64,000 nt of DNA from Nitrosopumilus sp. (GTDB lineage Archaea > Thermoproteota > Nitrososphaeria > Nitrososphaerales > Nitrosopumilaceae): the NCBI RefSeq assembly GCF_025699125.1, contig NZ_JAILWC010000001.1:538204-602203 (forward strand), given 5' to 3'. The translations under genes were made by a program, and so were the position numbers. Under the pieces are notes generated by a model. It had not been told where the DNA came from. It made no database searches and saw nothing but the letters and a program-made list of their open reading frames with translations. Within the stretch, counting starts at the first letter, position 1; every line of letters begins with the position of its first letter. This document shows positions 15,628-24,203 of the stretch, piece after piece.

Positions 15628-17313
15628 TTGATCCTGTCTCTTATAGAAAAATTTCCTGCACATTTTACTCCACGTGAAATACAAAAAGAAATAATTTCAA
15701 AAATTGAAGAGAATTTAAAATCAGGATATAAAAAAATTATTTTATGTGCTCCTACTGGTGTTGGAAAATCCCTTGTAGGAGCTACTGTTTCTAATCATTT
15801 TGATAGTTCATTTACAGTTACTGCATCAAAACATCTTCAAGATCAATATATCAAAGATATTCCATTTCTAAAACCTGTTAAAGGTAAACAAAATTTTCCA
15901 TGCTTGAAATTAATGGATTTGGAGAAAATTGACAATGACAGACGGGCTATGAGATGGGGTCTAACTTGTGATAAAGGAGTTTGTCAAGAGAGAGTCAGTA
16001 AAAACGGAAAAGAGATAGTTGAGATATGCAAATTCAAACCTACAATAAAACAAGTTGAAGATCATACGCAGGATGAAAAGTCCTGCCATTATTATTTACA
16101 AAAATACGATGCTCTTACATCCAAACACTCTCTGTGGAATTATCATGCATTTTTCACAATTATGAAATTCAACAAAAAACTTTTTGAAGATTATCTCGCC
16201 AGGAAGGTGACTGTCTTTGATGAGGCACATAAAATTGAGGACCAAATAATTCAATTTGTAGGGTTTGATATTTTCAGTGGACAAATTGATGAATGTAATC
16301 TGAATTCGGAAAAGTATGATTTCACAGATTTGGATTCGGTGATTAAACTAACTGATGATATGGCATACTCATATGCGAAAAAAATCCAAGATATCAAAGA
16401 AAGTTCTGCATTTCAAAAAGATCCTGACTATGAATTGCTCAGCGGATTGGAACGACGTCATGATAGAACGGCCCAAGCAAAAATTGACATCATGTCTGAT
16501 AAGGATAATTTTGTAGTCAATGATCCCGTGAAAGATTTTAACGGAAATTTTAGAACAATTTCAGTAAGGCCTATAGATGTTTCAAAATTTACAAATGCCT
16601 TTTTTGAGACAGAATATCAAATATTCATGTCTGCCACAATTGACAAATCAAGTTTTTGTGAAAACATGGGGTTAGAAAAAGATACAGTTGCCTTTGTAGA
16701 TACTGAAAAATCTCCTTTCCCTATTGAGCACAGGAGCATCGAACTTCTAAATATTCGAAGATTAAGTTATGGTTCTAATGATGAGGACGAGCTTGAAGTA
16801 ATCAAAACAATTGATAGAATTTTAGATGAACATTCACATGAACGAGGTTTGATCCTCACATCTTCTATTCCCAGATGTCAAAAAATTCTTCGATATCTTT
16901 CCTCTAAAAACTCTAAACGAATCAGAATCTGCCACAGTAAAAACAATGACGGGAAATCACAAGATGATGTGATTTCAGAACATGCTTCTGATCCTACCGG
17001 TGTGTTATTGTCCTCTTCTCTTTGGGAAGGTGTTGACCTAAAAGATGATTTGTCCAGGTTCCAAATTATCGCAAAGGTTCCTTATCCAAATTACACAGAA
17101 AAAAGAACTAAAGCAAAAATGAATAAATTTCCTTTATGGTATACCTCTCAAACTTTAACTAAGATATTACAAGGGTTTGGCCGTTCAATTAGAAGTAATG
17201 ATGATTGGGCAAAAACTTACGTATTGGATACTGCTGTAAATAATGTCTTTTTCAAGGGACAGCAGATGATTCCAAAGGCATACTATGACGTACTGGGAAT
17301 GGAAAATCAATAG
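15628..17313 (+). CDS. XPD/DinG-like superfamily 2 DNA helicase
   Basis: A 561-residue protein, TTG start. Walker A CAPTGVGKS (about residue 40), DEAH box VFDEAHKIEDQI (about 193), and C-terminal helicase motifs LLSSSLWEGVDLKDDLS and QGFGRSIRSNDDWA. Between motifs I and II lie Cys residues in FPCLK, LTCDKGVCQ, EICKF and KSCHYY, in the region where XPD and DinG bind a 4Fe-4S cluster; which four are the ligands is not certain. Family members unwind DNA 5'-3' in repair. Archaeal Nitrososphaerota usually carry several such helicases, so calling it XPD itself would be an overreach. Confidence 0.85.
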   Translation: MILSLIEKFPAHFTPREIQKEIISKIEENLKSGYKKIILCAPTGVGKSLVGATVSNHFDSSFTVTASKHLQDQYIKDIPFLKPVKGKQNFPCLKLMDLEKIDNDRRAMRWGLTCDKGVCQERVSKNGKEIVEICKFKPTIKQVEDHTQDEKSCHYYLQKYDALTSKHSLWNYHAFFTIMKFNKKLFEDYLARKVTVFDEAHKIEDQIIQFVGFDIFSGQIDECNLNSEKYDFTDLDSVIKLTDDMAYSYAKKIQDIKESSAFQKDPDYELLSGLERRHDRTAQAKIDIMSDKDNFVVNDPVKDFNGNFRTISVRPIDVSKFTNAFFETEYQIFMSATIDKSSFCENMGLEKDTVAFVDTEKSPFPIEHRSIELLNIRRLSYGSNDEDELEVIKTIDRILDEHSHERGLILTSSIPRCQKILRYLSSKNSKRIRICHSKNNDGKSQDDVISEHASDPTGVLLSSSLWEGVDLKDDLSRFQIIAKVPYPNYTEKRTKAKMNKFPLWYTSQTLTKILQGFGRSIRSNDDWAKTYVLDTAVNNVFFKGQQMIPKAYYDVLGMENQ

Positions 17314-17345
17314 TTGAATTTAGAAAATAACAAAATCAAAAAACT

Positions 17346-17429
17346 TTATCCTTTGCGATCCTCAAAGTCATAGTCTGGAAAGTCATCATAACCTTCTATT
17401 ATGTCAAAATCATAATCGGTTAGTTTCAC
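17346..17429 (-). CDS. 27-aa acidic Asp/Tyr-rich peptide
   Basis: GTG 17429; MKLTDYDFDIIEGYDDFPDY and seven more residues. Very regular Asp-aromatic pattern. It sits just downstream of the helicase on the other strand. Support is limited to the intact, biased composition. Confidence 0.25.
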   Translation of the reverse strand: MKLTDYDFDIIEGYDDFPDYDFEDRKG

Positions 17430-17735
17430 GTTATTTTTAGCAAGTTTTTATTATTAGGTTTGGATTAAATGAATTATGAAAATTCTGTAATCTATATAGA
17501 ATTTGAAATTTATCCTATTTTTGTCATTATATTCCTATCAAAAAATTCACGCCTGTAGGATTAATTTTAGAAAACCTGTAGTAGACAACAGTAATTTCAT
17601 AGAATAGTATTATTTTTTCCTGTTATCCCTATGAACAATTCTTGATCTTGATCTATAAATCTTGTGGACGATTTGTTCATCATAATTCTGAAAATCTACA
17701 AAATCCTTATTTCATGATTACTTCTTTGTTGTCCC
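17430..17735. other. gene-free interval
   Basis: About 300 AT-rich bases with no plausible gene. It contains the promoter region for the gene at 17736; nothing else is seen. Confidence 0.4.
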
Positions 17736-18293
17736 ATGAGCGTGCCTCATTTCATTGTCAGCATCAAAGGAAAAAAAAGAATGTCTTCAAAAATTCGACT
17801 ATATCTAATTGATAAAGAAAAACATTATTTTCTAAATGACGGCGTATTGAAAAATGGATTTAATCCAAAACTGTCTATTTCAAAAAATAGAGACAGCGTG
17901 TTATCTGCATTTTCAAAAATGGCTTTTTTGTTTGATGAAATAATTAGATTGAGAATAATCGGCTATTCTAACAACCGTGATAGTGCTGAATTGCTCTATC
18001 TGCTAAATCTTGTTCCAATTAATCGAAAAATTAGAACTTTTCTTGATTGGAAAGTGTTTGCACCAGAATTTACACGAAATATGTCTCGTTTATTTGAAGT
18101 CAGAAATGCTACTGTTCATTGTATATCTCTAAATGAAGTGAACTATGCCCCAAAAAACAAAATCTCTTTATCTTCAACATCTGGTTTTAATAAATTTGTG
18201 AAAGATTTTCAAAAAGCATGGGATGTATTGTTGAAAATTTATGTTAAAGAACAAGAAAAATTAGACTGGAAAAAACTGTCTCAAAAATTATAA
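17736..18293 (+). CDS. hypothetical protein with HEPN-like motif
   Basis: A 185-residue soluble helical protein. [11 protein letters not shown] contains R-N-x3-H, the R-x4-6-H signature of HEPN domains, at the start of a helix as expected. HEPN proteins are often RNases in toxin or defence systems, but many are not. No partner antitoxin gene is beside it; it ends 6 bases inside ilvD on the opposite strand. HEPN assignment is a motif-level suggestion. Confidence 0.5.
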   Translation: MSVPHFIVSIKGKKRMSSKIRLYLIDKEKHYFLNDGVLKNGFNPKLSISKNRDSVLSAFSKMAFLFDEIIRLRIIGYSNNRDSAELLYLLNLVPINRKIRTFLDWKVFAPEFTRNMSRLFEVRNATVHCISLNEVNYAPKNKISLSSTSGFNKFVKDFQKAWDVLLKIYVKEQEKLDWKKLSQKL

Positions 18294-19961
18294 GATTGCA
18301 CTAGTAATTGCGCCTTGTGCTGCAGAACCTACTAGTGTTGCATATTTTGCCAAGGCACCTTTTGTGTAATTGGGTTTGGGAGGATTCCACATCTTTCTTC
18401 TTTCTTCTAATTCTTCTAGTGATACATGTAGATCAATTATGTTGGTTTCTGTATCTATTGTAATTTCATCATCATTTCTCACAAGTGCAATTGGGCCACC
18501 AACATATGCTTCTGGTGCAACATGGCCTACCATGAATCCGCGTGTTCCGCCTGAAAATCTTCCGTCAGTTACCATTGCAACTTTCTTACCCAATCCTTGT
18601 CCTACAAGTGCAGCAGTAGTAGCTAGCATTTCTCGCATTCCTGGACCTCCCTTTGGTCCTTCATATCTTATCACTACTACATGACCCTCATCTATTTCGC
18701 CTTTTGCAACCGCATCAAATGCATATTCTTCTCTGTCAAAAACACGGGCTTTCCCAGTAAATTTTGTCATTTCTACACCCGCTGTCTTGATTACTGCTCC
18801 TTCTGGTGCAAGGCTTCCTTTGAGAATTACTGCTGTACCTACCTGGTGAATTGGATTCTCAACTGATCTAACAATATGTTGTTCTACATCTGGCATTTTC
18901 ATAGATGCCAGATTTTCTTTGATGGTTTTTCCAGTAACTGTCATACAGTTTTCATTTAACAATCCTTTTTCAAGAAGTTTTTTTAGTACAAATGGTATTC
19001 CTCCAATTTTATCCAATGAATTCATCACATAACTTCCTCCTGGCTTCATATCTGCTAAATGTGGTGTTTTCTTTCTTATTCTTTCAAAATCATCATAGGT
19101 CAAATCAATATTAACTTCATTTGCAAGTGCTAGCAAATGTAATATTCCATTAGTTGATCCTCCAACAGAATTCAACATCGTAATTGCATTTTCAAACGCT
19201 TCAAAACTCAAAATTTCTTTTGGCCTGATATTCATCTCTAATAATCTAGCACATGCGACTCCTGTATCATATACCATCTTGTTTCGTCTATCGTCTTCTG
19301 CAGGGGGACTTGCACTTCCTGGTAATGCAAATCCAATAGCTTCAGAAATTGATGCCATTGTGTTTGCAGTAAACATTCCACCACAAGATCCTGAATTTGG
19401 ACAAGCAGTATTTTCAATATTTTTTAGAGATTCAAGTGATAATTGACCGGAGTCATATGCTCCCACTGCCTCATACACATCAACTATTGTCAATTCTTGT
19501 CCGTCAAGCATTCCCGGCATGATTGTTCCTCCATACACAAAAACTGATGGTACATTTAGTCTGGCCATTGCCATCATTGTTCCAGGTAAACTTTTGTCAC
19601 ATCCTGCAATTCCTACTAGTGCATCATATTGGTGTGCTCTGACCATTAATTCAATTGAATCTGCAATTACTTCACGAGAAACTAAAGACGATTTCATTCC
19701 TTCATGACCCATTGCAATACCATCACTTACTGCAATTGTTGAAAATTCTCTAGGTGTTGCACCTGCATCTGACACTCCTTGTTTTGCTTGTAGAGCTAAT
19801 TTGGGAAGGTGAATATTACATGGCGTTGCTTCATTTCCAGTATGACAAACGCCGATAAATTGTTTAGATAAATCATCATCATTTAACCCCATAGCTTTGT
19901 ACATTGCTCTTTGTGGAGCTCTGGATGTTCCTTCTACCACATTTTTACTTGAAATTTCCAT
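18288..19961 (-). CDS. ilvD: dihydroxy-acid dehydratase
   Basis: A 557-residue, full-length IlvD, which dehydrates 2,3-dihydroxy-3-methylvalerate and -isovalerate to the 2-keto acids for isoleucine and valine/leucine. The iron-sulfur cysteines are visible in [21 protein letters not shown] and [16 protein letters not shown]. The C-terminal signature [17 protein letters not shown] is intact. It stands alone on the minus strand. A perfect palindrome, CAATGAAA-AC-TTTCATTG, lies 50 bases before its start and may be an operator. The ilvA-type gene is far away at 56841. Confidence 0.97.
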   Translation of the reverse strand: MEISSKNVVEGTSRAPQRAMYKAMGLNDDDLSKQFIGVCHTGNEATPCNIHLPKLALQAKQGVSDAGATPREFSTIAVSDGIAMGHEGMKSSLVSREVIADSIELMVRAHQYDALVGIAGCDKSLPGTMMAMARLNVPSVFVYGGTIMPGMLDGQELTIVDVYEAVGAYDSGQLSLESLKNIENTACPNSGSCGGMFTANTMASISEAIGFALPGSASPPAEDDRRNKMVYDTGVACARLLEMNIRPKEILSFEAFENAITMLNSVGGSTNGILHLLALANEVNIDLTYDDFERIRKKTPHLADMKPGGSYVMNSLDKIGGIPFVLKKLLEKGLLNENCMTVTGKTIKENLASMKMPDVEQHIVRSVENPIHQVGTAVILKGSLAPEGAVIKTAGVEMTKFTGKARVFDREEYAFDAVAKGEIDEGHVVVIRYEGPKGGPGMREMLATTAALVGQGLGKKVAMVTDGRFSGGTRGFMVGHVAPEAYVGGPIALVRNDDEITIDTETNIIDLHVSLEELEERRKMWNPPKPNYTKGALAKYATLVGSAAQGAITSAIL

Positions 19962-20010
19962 GATGTCTAAATCTCAGTTTGCTATAATTTAGACTTTTAT
20001 TACAATATTC

Positions 20011-20028
20011 CAATGAAAACTTTCATTG
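20011..20028. promoter_or_regulatory. palindromic operator candidate upstream of ilvD
   Basis: CAATGAAA-AC-TTTCATTG is a perfect 8-base inverted repeat. TTTTCATTGA recurs at about 20088 and 21543; the latter also sits in a near-palindrome. A Lrp/AsnC-type regulator is a plausible binder because that family controls branched-chain amino-acid genes, but that is inference. Confidence 0.45.
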
Positions 20029-20153
20029 AGTTTAAACTCGTAGTCAAGAAATTTAGAGTGGTTTTATCTCACTAAAATTCAAAAGTTTTCATTGAAGAAT
20101 GATTGAGAATTTTACTGATTTTTAGAATAATTCATACAAATAATCTGTTAAAA

Positions 20154-20270
20154 TTATCTAAATCGATCCCAATGGCAATCACAGTTGCATCCCTTATGAC
20201 AATGAATCCTCTTGCAATCAGAACATGTGTTTTGTCCCCAAGAAATAGGATTTATCATGTTTGATTTCAT
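20154..20270 (-). CDS. 38-aa Cys/His-rich microprotein
   Basis: ATG 20270. CSDCKRIHCHKGCNCDCHW packs six Cys and three His into 19 residues. The C-x-C-x-C-H core is shared with the microproteins at 6148 (and loosely 8263). Its start overlaps the stop of the zinc ribbon gene upstream (ATGA), so it is translationally coupled to it. Confidence 0.55.
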   Translation of the reverse strand: MKSNMINPISWGQNTCSDCKRIHCHKGCNCDCHWDRFR

Positions 20271-20392
20271 TCTCCAATAATCTTCTTCCACACATTACAC
20301 GCAGGACAACGGTATGCCCTTTTAGACAGCATAGTTTTTGAGAATACATTGCCACAATTTTCGCATATTTTTAAATCATCCATTGTAATCAT
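20267..20392 (-). CDS. 41-aa zinc ribbon protein
   Basis: ATG 20392. ICENCGNVFSKTM and RCPACNVWKK give two CxxC knuckles 15 residues apart, a minimal zinc ribbon. Its stop overlaps the next gene's ATG and its own ATG overlaps the stop of the broken C2H2 gene upstream, making a tightly packed unit of at least four small genes. Confidence 0.6.
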   Translation of the reverse strand: MITMDDLKICENCGNVFSKTMLSKRAYRCPACNVWKKIIGE

Positions 20393-20530
20393 TATGTTAT
20401 CACCTCAGTCGAAACAGTTTTGTTGATTTTCAAATGAGTTTTTTCATGGTCTAGTACTTTGTAAAAAGTATCTGTGTTTCCTTCCCACCTGTATTTACAA
20501 ACTCTACAGTTATACTTAATTTTGATTCAT
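20392..20530 (-). pseudogene. frameshifted C2H2 zinc finger gene
   Basis: From TGA onward one frame reads KYNCRVCKYRWEGNT and KVLDHEKTHLKINK, a C2H2 finger, ending in TAA at 20392-20394. No usual start is in frame. An ATG at 20530 (ATG AAT CAA) would fit if the following A4 run were one base shorter. So either a single-base insertion broke the gene, the base call is wrong, or a rare start such as ATT is used. Confidence 0.4.
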
Positions 20531-20617
20531 CTCTTTTTCATGTTCTTTGAACGTGTTTACATCTTTTGATGTCTTGTTTTGGTTTCCTTTCAGTTTTGAA
20601 ATTATTCTTTTTAACAT
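20516..20617 (-). CDS. 33-aa basic protein
   Basis: ATG 20617, starts MLKRIISKLKGNQNKTSKDV. Basic N-terminal amphipathic helix. First gene of the packed minus-strand unit 20154-20617; its end overlaps the presumed start of the broken zinc finger gene. Confidence 0.4.
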   Translation of the reverse strand: MLKRIISKLKGNQNKTSKDVNTFKEHEKEMNQN

Positions 20618-20722
20618 GATTAACTATATTTCATCTTGCTTATCAACGACAGAGTAGTTGATTTGATAAGGGCTATAATCAACCACATGTTGGCTTAATA
20701 GGTAAGAAATGCTCTAAGACTT

Positions 20723-21058
20723 ATGCTGAAAAATCTATTTGCAAGAGTAATAAGAAAACAAGAAAATTCATCAACTGATGAAAGTCCAGTCATAAAAATA
20801 CTACATAAAATTAGAGATGAACTTGCCAATCAGATTTCATTGGCAAAAAACATAGATGAAAAAATAAACATAAAAACAATCTCTCAAAAGTCACATGAAC
20901 TTGATAGAATAATCATAACATCCAATCTTTCTGATGAAGACAAACTGATGTTACAAAAATTTTCGGCAACACTTGTTAAAGGTGATGTGACCGTTAAGAG
21001 TCTTAGATATGAAAAACAGGATATTGCAAGAATACTTTCAAACCTGCAGGATGTTTAG
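20723..21058 (+). CDS. hypothetical helical protein
   Basis: A 111-residue charged helical protein (PVIKILHKIRDELANQISLA; later RILSNLQDV). It may form coiled coils. The upstream region has a small inverted repeat GTTGATT..AATCAAC at about 20657. Divergent from the zinc protein unit. Not recognised. Confidence 0.5.
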   Translation: MLKNLFARVIRKQENSSTDESPVIKILHKIRDELANQISLAKNIDEKINIKTISQKSHELDRIIITSNLSDEDKLMLQKFSATLVKGDVTVKSLRYEKQDIARILSNLQDV

Positions 21059-21064
21059 ATTCTT

Positions 21065-21217
21065 TTGACATACAAAACTCCCACCCAAGAGACATGTTTT
21101 CATGATGCCAAAGTCAAGATGGCAGGATACAGGAATTTGTACGAGTGTACACGATGCCATAAATTCATTCCCATTGATATATCAAAAGAGATAGTTCATA
21201 CTTCGCTTGCATCCTAA
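21065..21217 (+). CDS. 50-aa Cys/His zinc-binding protein
   Basis: TTG 21065, six bases after the preceding gene. ETCFHDAKVKMAG and YECTRCHKFIP provide C-x-H and CxxCH ligands for one zinc, as in small ribbon proteins. Probably co-transcribed with the gene at 20723. Confidence 0.5.
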   Translation: MTYKTPTQETCFHDAKVKMAGYRNLYECTRCHKFIPIDISKEIVHTSLAS

Positions 21218-21219
21218 AC

Positions 21220-21444
21220 TCATATCGTATGTACTGAACTGATATGAATTAATTTCATGATGTCATTTGGCTGTCCTAAATTATCCAATGTGACTATGAG
21301 AAGTAATTCTTTCCCAAATGGAAAAATGCATCTCATCAGATTGTCGTATACTTGTAGCGTATAATTTGCATTGCCAATTTTTTCTGAAATTGTATTTCTA
21401 AAATTCCAAGATTCAATAGTGTGTTTTAAGGCAACCCTAACACT
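21220..21444 (-). pseudogene. 5'-truncated roadblock-like (DUF6659-type) gene
   Basis: An open frame of 74 codons without any usable start near its 5' end encodes LKHTIESWNFRNTISEKIG, then MRCIFPFGKELLLIVTLDN. This lines up with the C-terminal two thirds of the protein at 6300 (LKRAATAWKGRKALSPKIG and MTFPLGNENLIFVSMG). The N-terminal third is missing or out of frame, so it is most likely a remnant. Confidence 0.5.
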
Positions 21445-21570
21445 CTAAAATCCCTAAATGAAAACTCTGCGTGCTCACAATAATATTTTAATGCAAACCT
21501 TTTGACTAGAATCCAGACTTTATTGATATTGTTATTGAAAAATTTTCATTGAGTTTAAATTGTAAACATT

Positions 21571-21792
21571 TTGGAGAAAATTGTGGAACAAAAAGCCCTA
21601 GAATGTCCCGTTTGTAAAAGTAATAAAGCAACAATTGCGGGAGAAAACATAAAACTCAGTGGGCGATTTGAGGACAAAGAATTTCTTACAACTGAATTAA
21701 CTGTATTACGTTGTACTAAATGCGGGTATTACATGTTCTTTGATAAAATGGCTCAATTTACAACAAAAGATGAATCAGAAAAACCTATTTGA
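21571..21792 (+). CDS. zinc ribbon protein
   Basis: A 73-residue protein from TTG 21571, or 69 residues from GTG 21583. ALECPVCKSNKATI and VLRCTKCGYYMFF form a clear zinc ribbon. A TATA-like TTTAAA at about 21555 lies about 28 bases before GTG 21583, which favours that start if the mRNA is leaderless. Its 3' end overlaps the convergent gene at 21785. Confidence 0.6.
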   Translation: MEKIVEQKALECPVCKSNKATIAGENIKLSGRFEDKEFLTTELTVLRCTKCGYYMFFDKMAQFTTKDESEKPI

Positions 21793-22390
21793 TTAATTCT
21801 CTGCTTTCTAATTTTAATAACAACGCATCAATTTCTTCTGGAGTTTCTGCACCATACGCGATTAGAATTTTATCGTCTTCTTGAATTTCATAATCTCTGA
21901 TATCTGGAACTTGTTCACCGTTTATGTAAAACACAAGTTTGTAATCCTCATTAGTACAGAAACTTCTTCCATCTTGGAATACAAAGCATTGATCATCTAG
22001 ACCTAGAGAAAGTGTGTCAAAGAGATATCCTAGTGTGACCCCTGTTGCATGTTTGTGGACTGTAGAGCCATCTCTTCCTTCAAAATGAATCCAACTTGAT
22101 TTAATCTGATAAGCCGGAGCTGAAAAATCAAATTCATCGCCAAAAATAGATACCAATAACCCTGCATGTGAGTGTTCGCTGCCTAATGCTCCTGCATTTT
22201 CTGGCCCTCCAGGCACATTATCTGACATGTTGACAAATATCCATCCTGCATATCCTACAATAACTGCGATTACTGCTAGAACTCCTACGGCGATTAGAGT
22301 CTGCTTTCTTTTTTCTGCTGAATGTCTAGTAGCGTAATTATCACGTTTTAGTTCACGCTCTCTTCTTTCTTTTCTACCCATAGGATGCAC
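21785..22390 (-). CDS. membrane-anchored His-rich protein
   Basis: A 201-residue protein with a very basic N-terminus, one membrane helix (TLIAVGVLAVIAVIVGYAGW, about residues 31-50) and an extracytoplasmic domain. That domain has SEHSHAGLLVSIFGDEFD, SSWIHFEGRDGSTVHKHATG and a Cys pair (DQCFVFQDGRSFC) probably forming a disulfide. His spacing suggests metal binding. I recall similar thaumarchaeal proteins being labelled protein-disulfide isomerase, but no thioredoxin CxxC is present, so I do not use that name. Confidence 0.6.
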   Translation of the reverse strand: MHPMGRKERRERELKRDNYATRHSAEKRKQTLIAVGVLAVIAVIVGYAGWIFVNMSDNVPGGPENAGALGSEHSHAGLLVSIFGDEFDFSAPAYQIKSSWIHFEGRDGSTVHKHATGVTLGYLFDTLSLGLDDQCFVFQDGRSFCTNEDYKLVFYINGEQVPDIRDYEIQEDDKILIAYGAETPEEIDALLLKLESRELIK

Positions 22391-22460
22391 ACAGTTTGAA
22401 AATTGGCCTAATTAATCATTCGATAAAAACAATAAATAAAATCACAAAATGCTGATCCAT

Positions 22461-22868
22461 ATGAATTGTATTTTTTGTGAAATCTTAGATGGAAAAAGAG
22501 ATGGACATTTACTTTATGAAGATGATTTTCACATTGCATTTTTAGATAAATATCCCATTGATGTGGGTCACAGTTTGATAATTCCTAGAACTCATCATGA
22601 AAGAATTACTGATATGGATTCAGAAGATGTTGGAAAAATATTTTCATTGGTGCCAAAAATTGCAAAGGCGATATTAGATGCAACTGGCGCAGATGCATTT
22701 AGTTTGGGCCAAAATAATGGAAGAGCTGCAAAACAAATCATCCCCCATGTTCACATACACATCATTCCTAGATATAATAGCAAAGGAACAGTTTGGACAA
22801 AACGTCAAATTTCTAGTGATGCTGAACTTGTTGAACTTTCCAAAAATATTCGTAGTTTTATAACTTAA
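22461..22868 (+). CDS. HIT family nucleotide hydrolase/transferase
   Basis: A 135-residue histidine-triad protein from ATG 22461 (an ATG at 22449 would add four residues). CIFCEILDGKRDGHLLYEDD is the usual N-terminus and PHVHIHIIPRY the H-x-H-x-H triad with the nucleophilic His in the middle. Members hydrolyse adenylated or other nucleotide-linked compounds. The paired Cys of CIFC fits a structural zinc with later His. Convergent with the release factor gene, overlapping by four bases. Confidence 0.9.
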   Translation: MNCIFCEILDGKRDGHLLYEDDFHIAFLDKYPIDVGHSLIIPRTHHERITDMDSEDVGKIFSLVPKIAKAILDATGADAFSLGQNNGRAAKQIIPHVHIHIIPRYNSKGTVWTKRQISSDAELVELSKNIRSFIT

Positions 22869-24142
22869 CCGTGACCTGGATTATATCTTAAAATGGCGCC
22901 AATCTTTCCCAAACTCGCAAGCATGTTTCCATGTTCTGAACTTCCTGAAATAACCTCTAATTGAGAACCGGTTTTTGCTGCTAATAATTCCAGATAGTCT
23001 ACAATGTCTTGTTCATTTACTTCTACTTCCATAGCATTACAGCCTGGACATGGACTATTTGCAAATTCCGTTTTTTTAGGAATGACTTGTGGCCTCTCTA
23101 CAATTTCTTCTTGAAAATGCTTGCATCTTTTGCAAATCCCTTCAACCCTATGCAAATTTGTGTTATCTGTAATCAGGACAACTTTGACAACATTGTTCTT
23201 TAGGAACTCTATTACTTCTTTTAATCCGTATGATCCTTTTCCAGAATTGGTGTTTATTTCTCTGAATAAATCTTCTACTAGTTTTTTCTCTTCAACCATT
23301 CTAAAGTCTCCTAAAATATCTGAAGATTTTCCAAAAGCTTCTCTAATTCCCTCTGCACCAGAGTACGAAGCGTCAATTGTATTGATGATCATATTTTGTA
23401 ATCTATATTCTAGATAATTTCCATTAATGAAATCTTCTTTTGTAGGACCTGGTCCTGAAATCACCAAACCTTTAATCGGATAAATATCAATAAAATACTC
23501 TTTTGTTGTTTCTGCAACTCTATTAAAATAATATGTCAATTCCATCTCTCTGAGTTTTTGAAATCTTTTTGCAGATTGGCCTCCTTGTCTGTGTTTTCCT
23601 GCTACCCCTGAACCTGTTTGAGCTAAAACTTCAATTTTATCGCCATGTAATAATCCCCACCCTGCATCTTTTGCATCAATTGCCAAGAATCCAATTAAAT
23701 TGTCATCTTTTAGCATATCCTTTAGAATGTCTACGTGAAAGTGATCATCACATCTGTACAAATATTGGTTCAAATCTTTTGGTGGCTCAATTTCCCAAAC
23801 AGTAACAATTTCACTTCCAAGAGGCCCTCCTCCTTCTGGAGGCAGAGCACCACAAAAAACCACCAATCCTTTTTCTGGAGTTTTTTTATACATTTTTAGT
23901 CTCTGAACAACTTTACCTAGTGAATCTACCACATGTGATCTAGTAAGATCTGATTTGATGTTATCTGCTGTTCCTTGCTCTTGTTGAAGTGAGCTAATAA
24001 TTTCATGAAGTTGTTTTCCTTTGGGTATGTACACTGTAATTAGCTCAGTTCCACGACCTGATTTTTTTGATAACTCTTCTAATATTTTTCGAATTTTATA
24101 GAGTTTAACTGAATCTTGCTTTTCTACGTCTATTTTCTTCAT
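22865..24142 (-). CDS. prf1: peptide chain release factor 1 (aRF1)
   Basis: A 425-residue archaeal/eukaryotic-type class I release factor that reads all three stop codons. The stop-recognition motifs are ADNIKSDLT (NIKS, about residue 61) and YRCDDHF (YxCxxxF), and the peptidyl-tRNA hydrolysis motif is HRQGGQSAKRF (GGQ). The C-terminal domain has GICKRCKHF and SPCPGCNA, two CxxC knuckles seen in many aRF1s. Length is typical. It should work with aEF1A and ABCE1. Confidence 0.96.
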   Translation of the reverse strand: MKKIDVEKQDSVKLYKIRKILEELSKKSGRGTELITVYIPKGKQLHEIISSLQQEQGTADNIKSDLTRSHVVDSLGKVVQRLKMYKKTPEKGLVVFCGALPPEGGGPLGSEIVTVWEIEPPKDLNQYLYRCDDHFHVDILKDMLKDDNLIGFLAIDAKDAGWGLLHGDKIEVLAQTGSGVAGKHRQGGQSAKRFQKLREMELTYYFNRVAETTKEYFIDIYPIKGLVISGPGPTKEDFINGNYLEYRLQNMIINTIDASYSGAEGIREAFGKSSDILGDFRMVEEKKLVEDLFREINTNSGKGSYGLKEVIEFLKNNVVKVVLITDNTNLHRVEGICKRCKHFQEEIVERPQVIPKKTEFANSPCPGCNAMEVEVNEQDIVDYLELLAAKTGSQLEVISGSSEHGNMLASLGKIGAILRYNPGHG

Positions 24143-24203
24143 TTATGATTACTCCAGATCATGCGAATATTAATTTTGATTGTATTTGTTCTTCTTTTTC
24201 AAA

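Noticed and set aside
18370..18684. 104-codon ORF on the plus strand inside ilvD
   Set aside because: It is a shadow of the strongly conserved ilvD gene on the other strand; its residues have no protein-like pattern.
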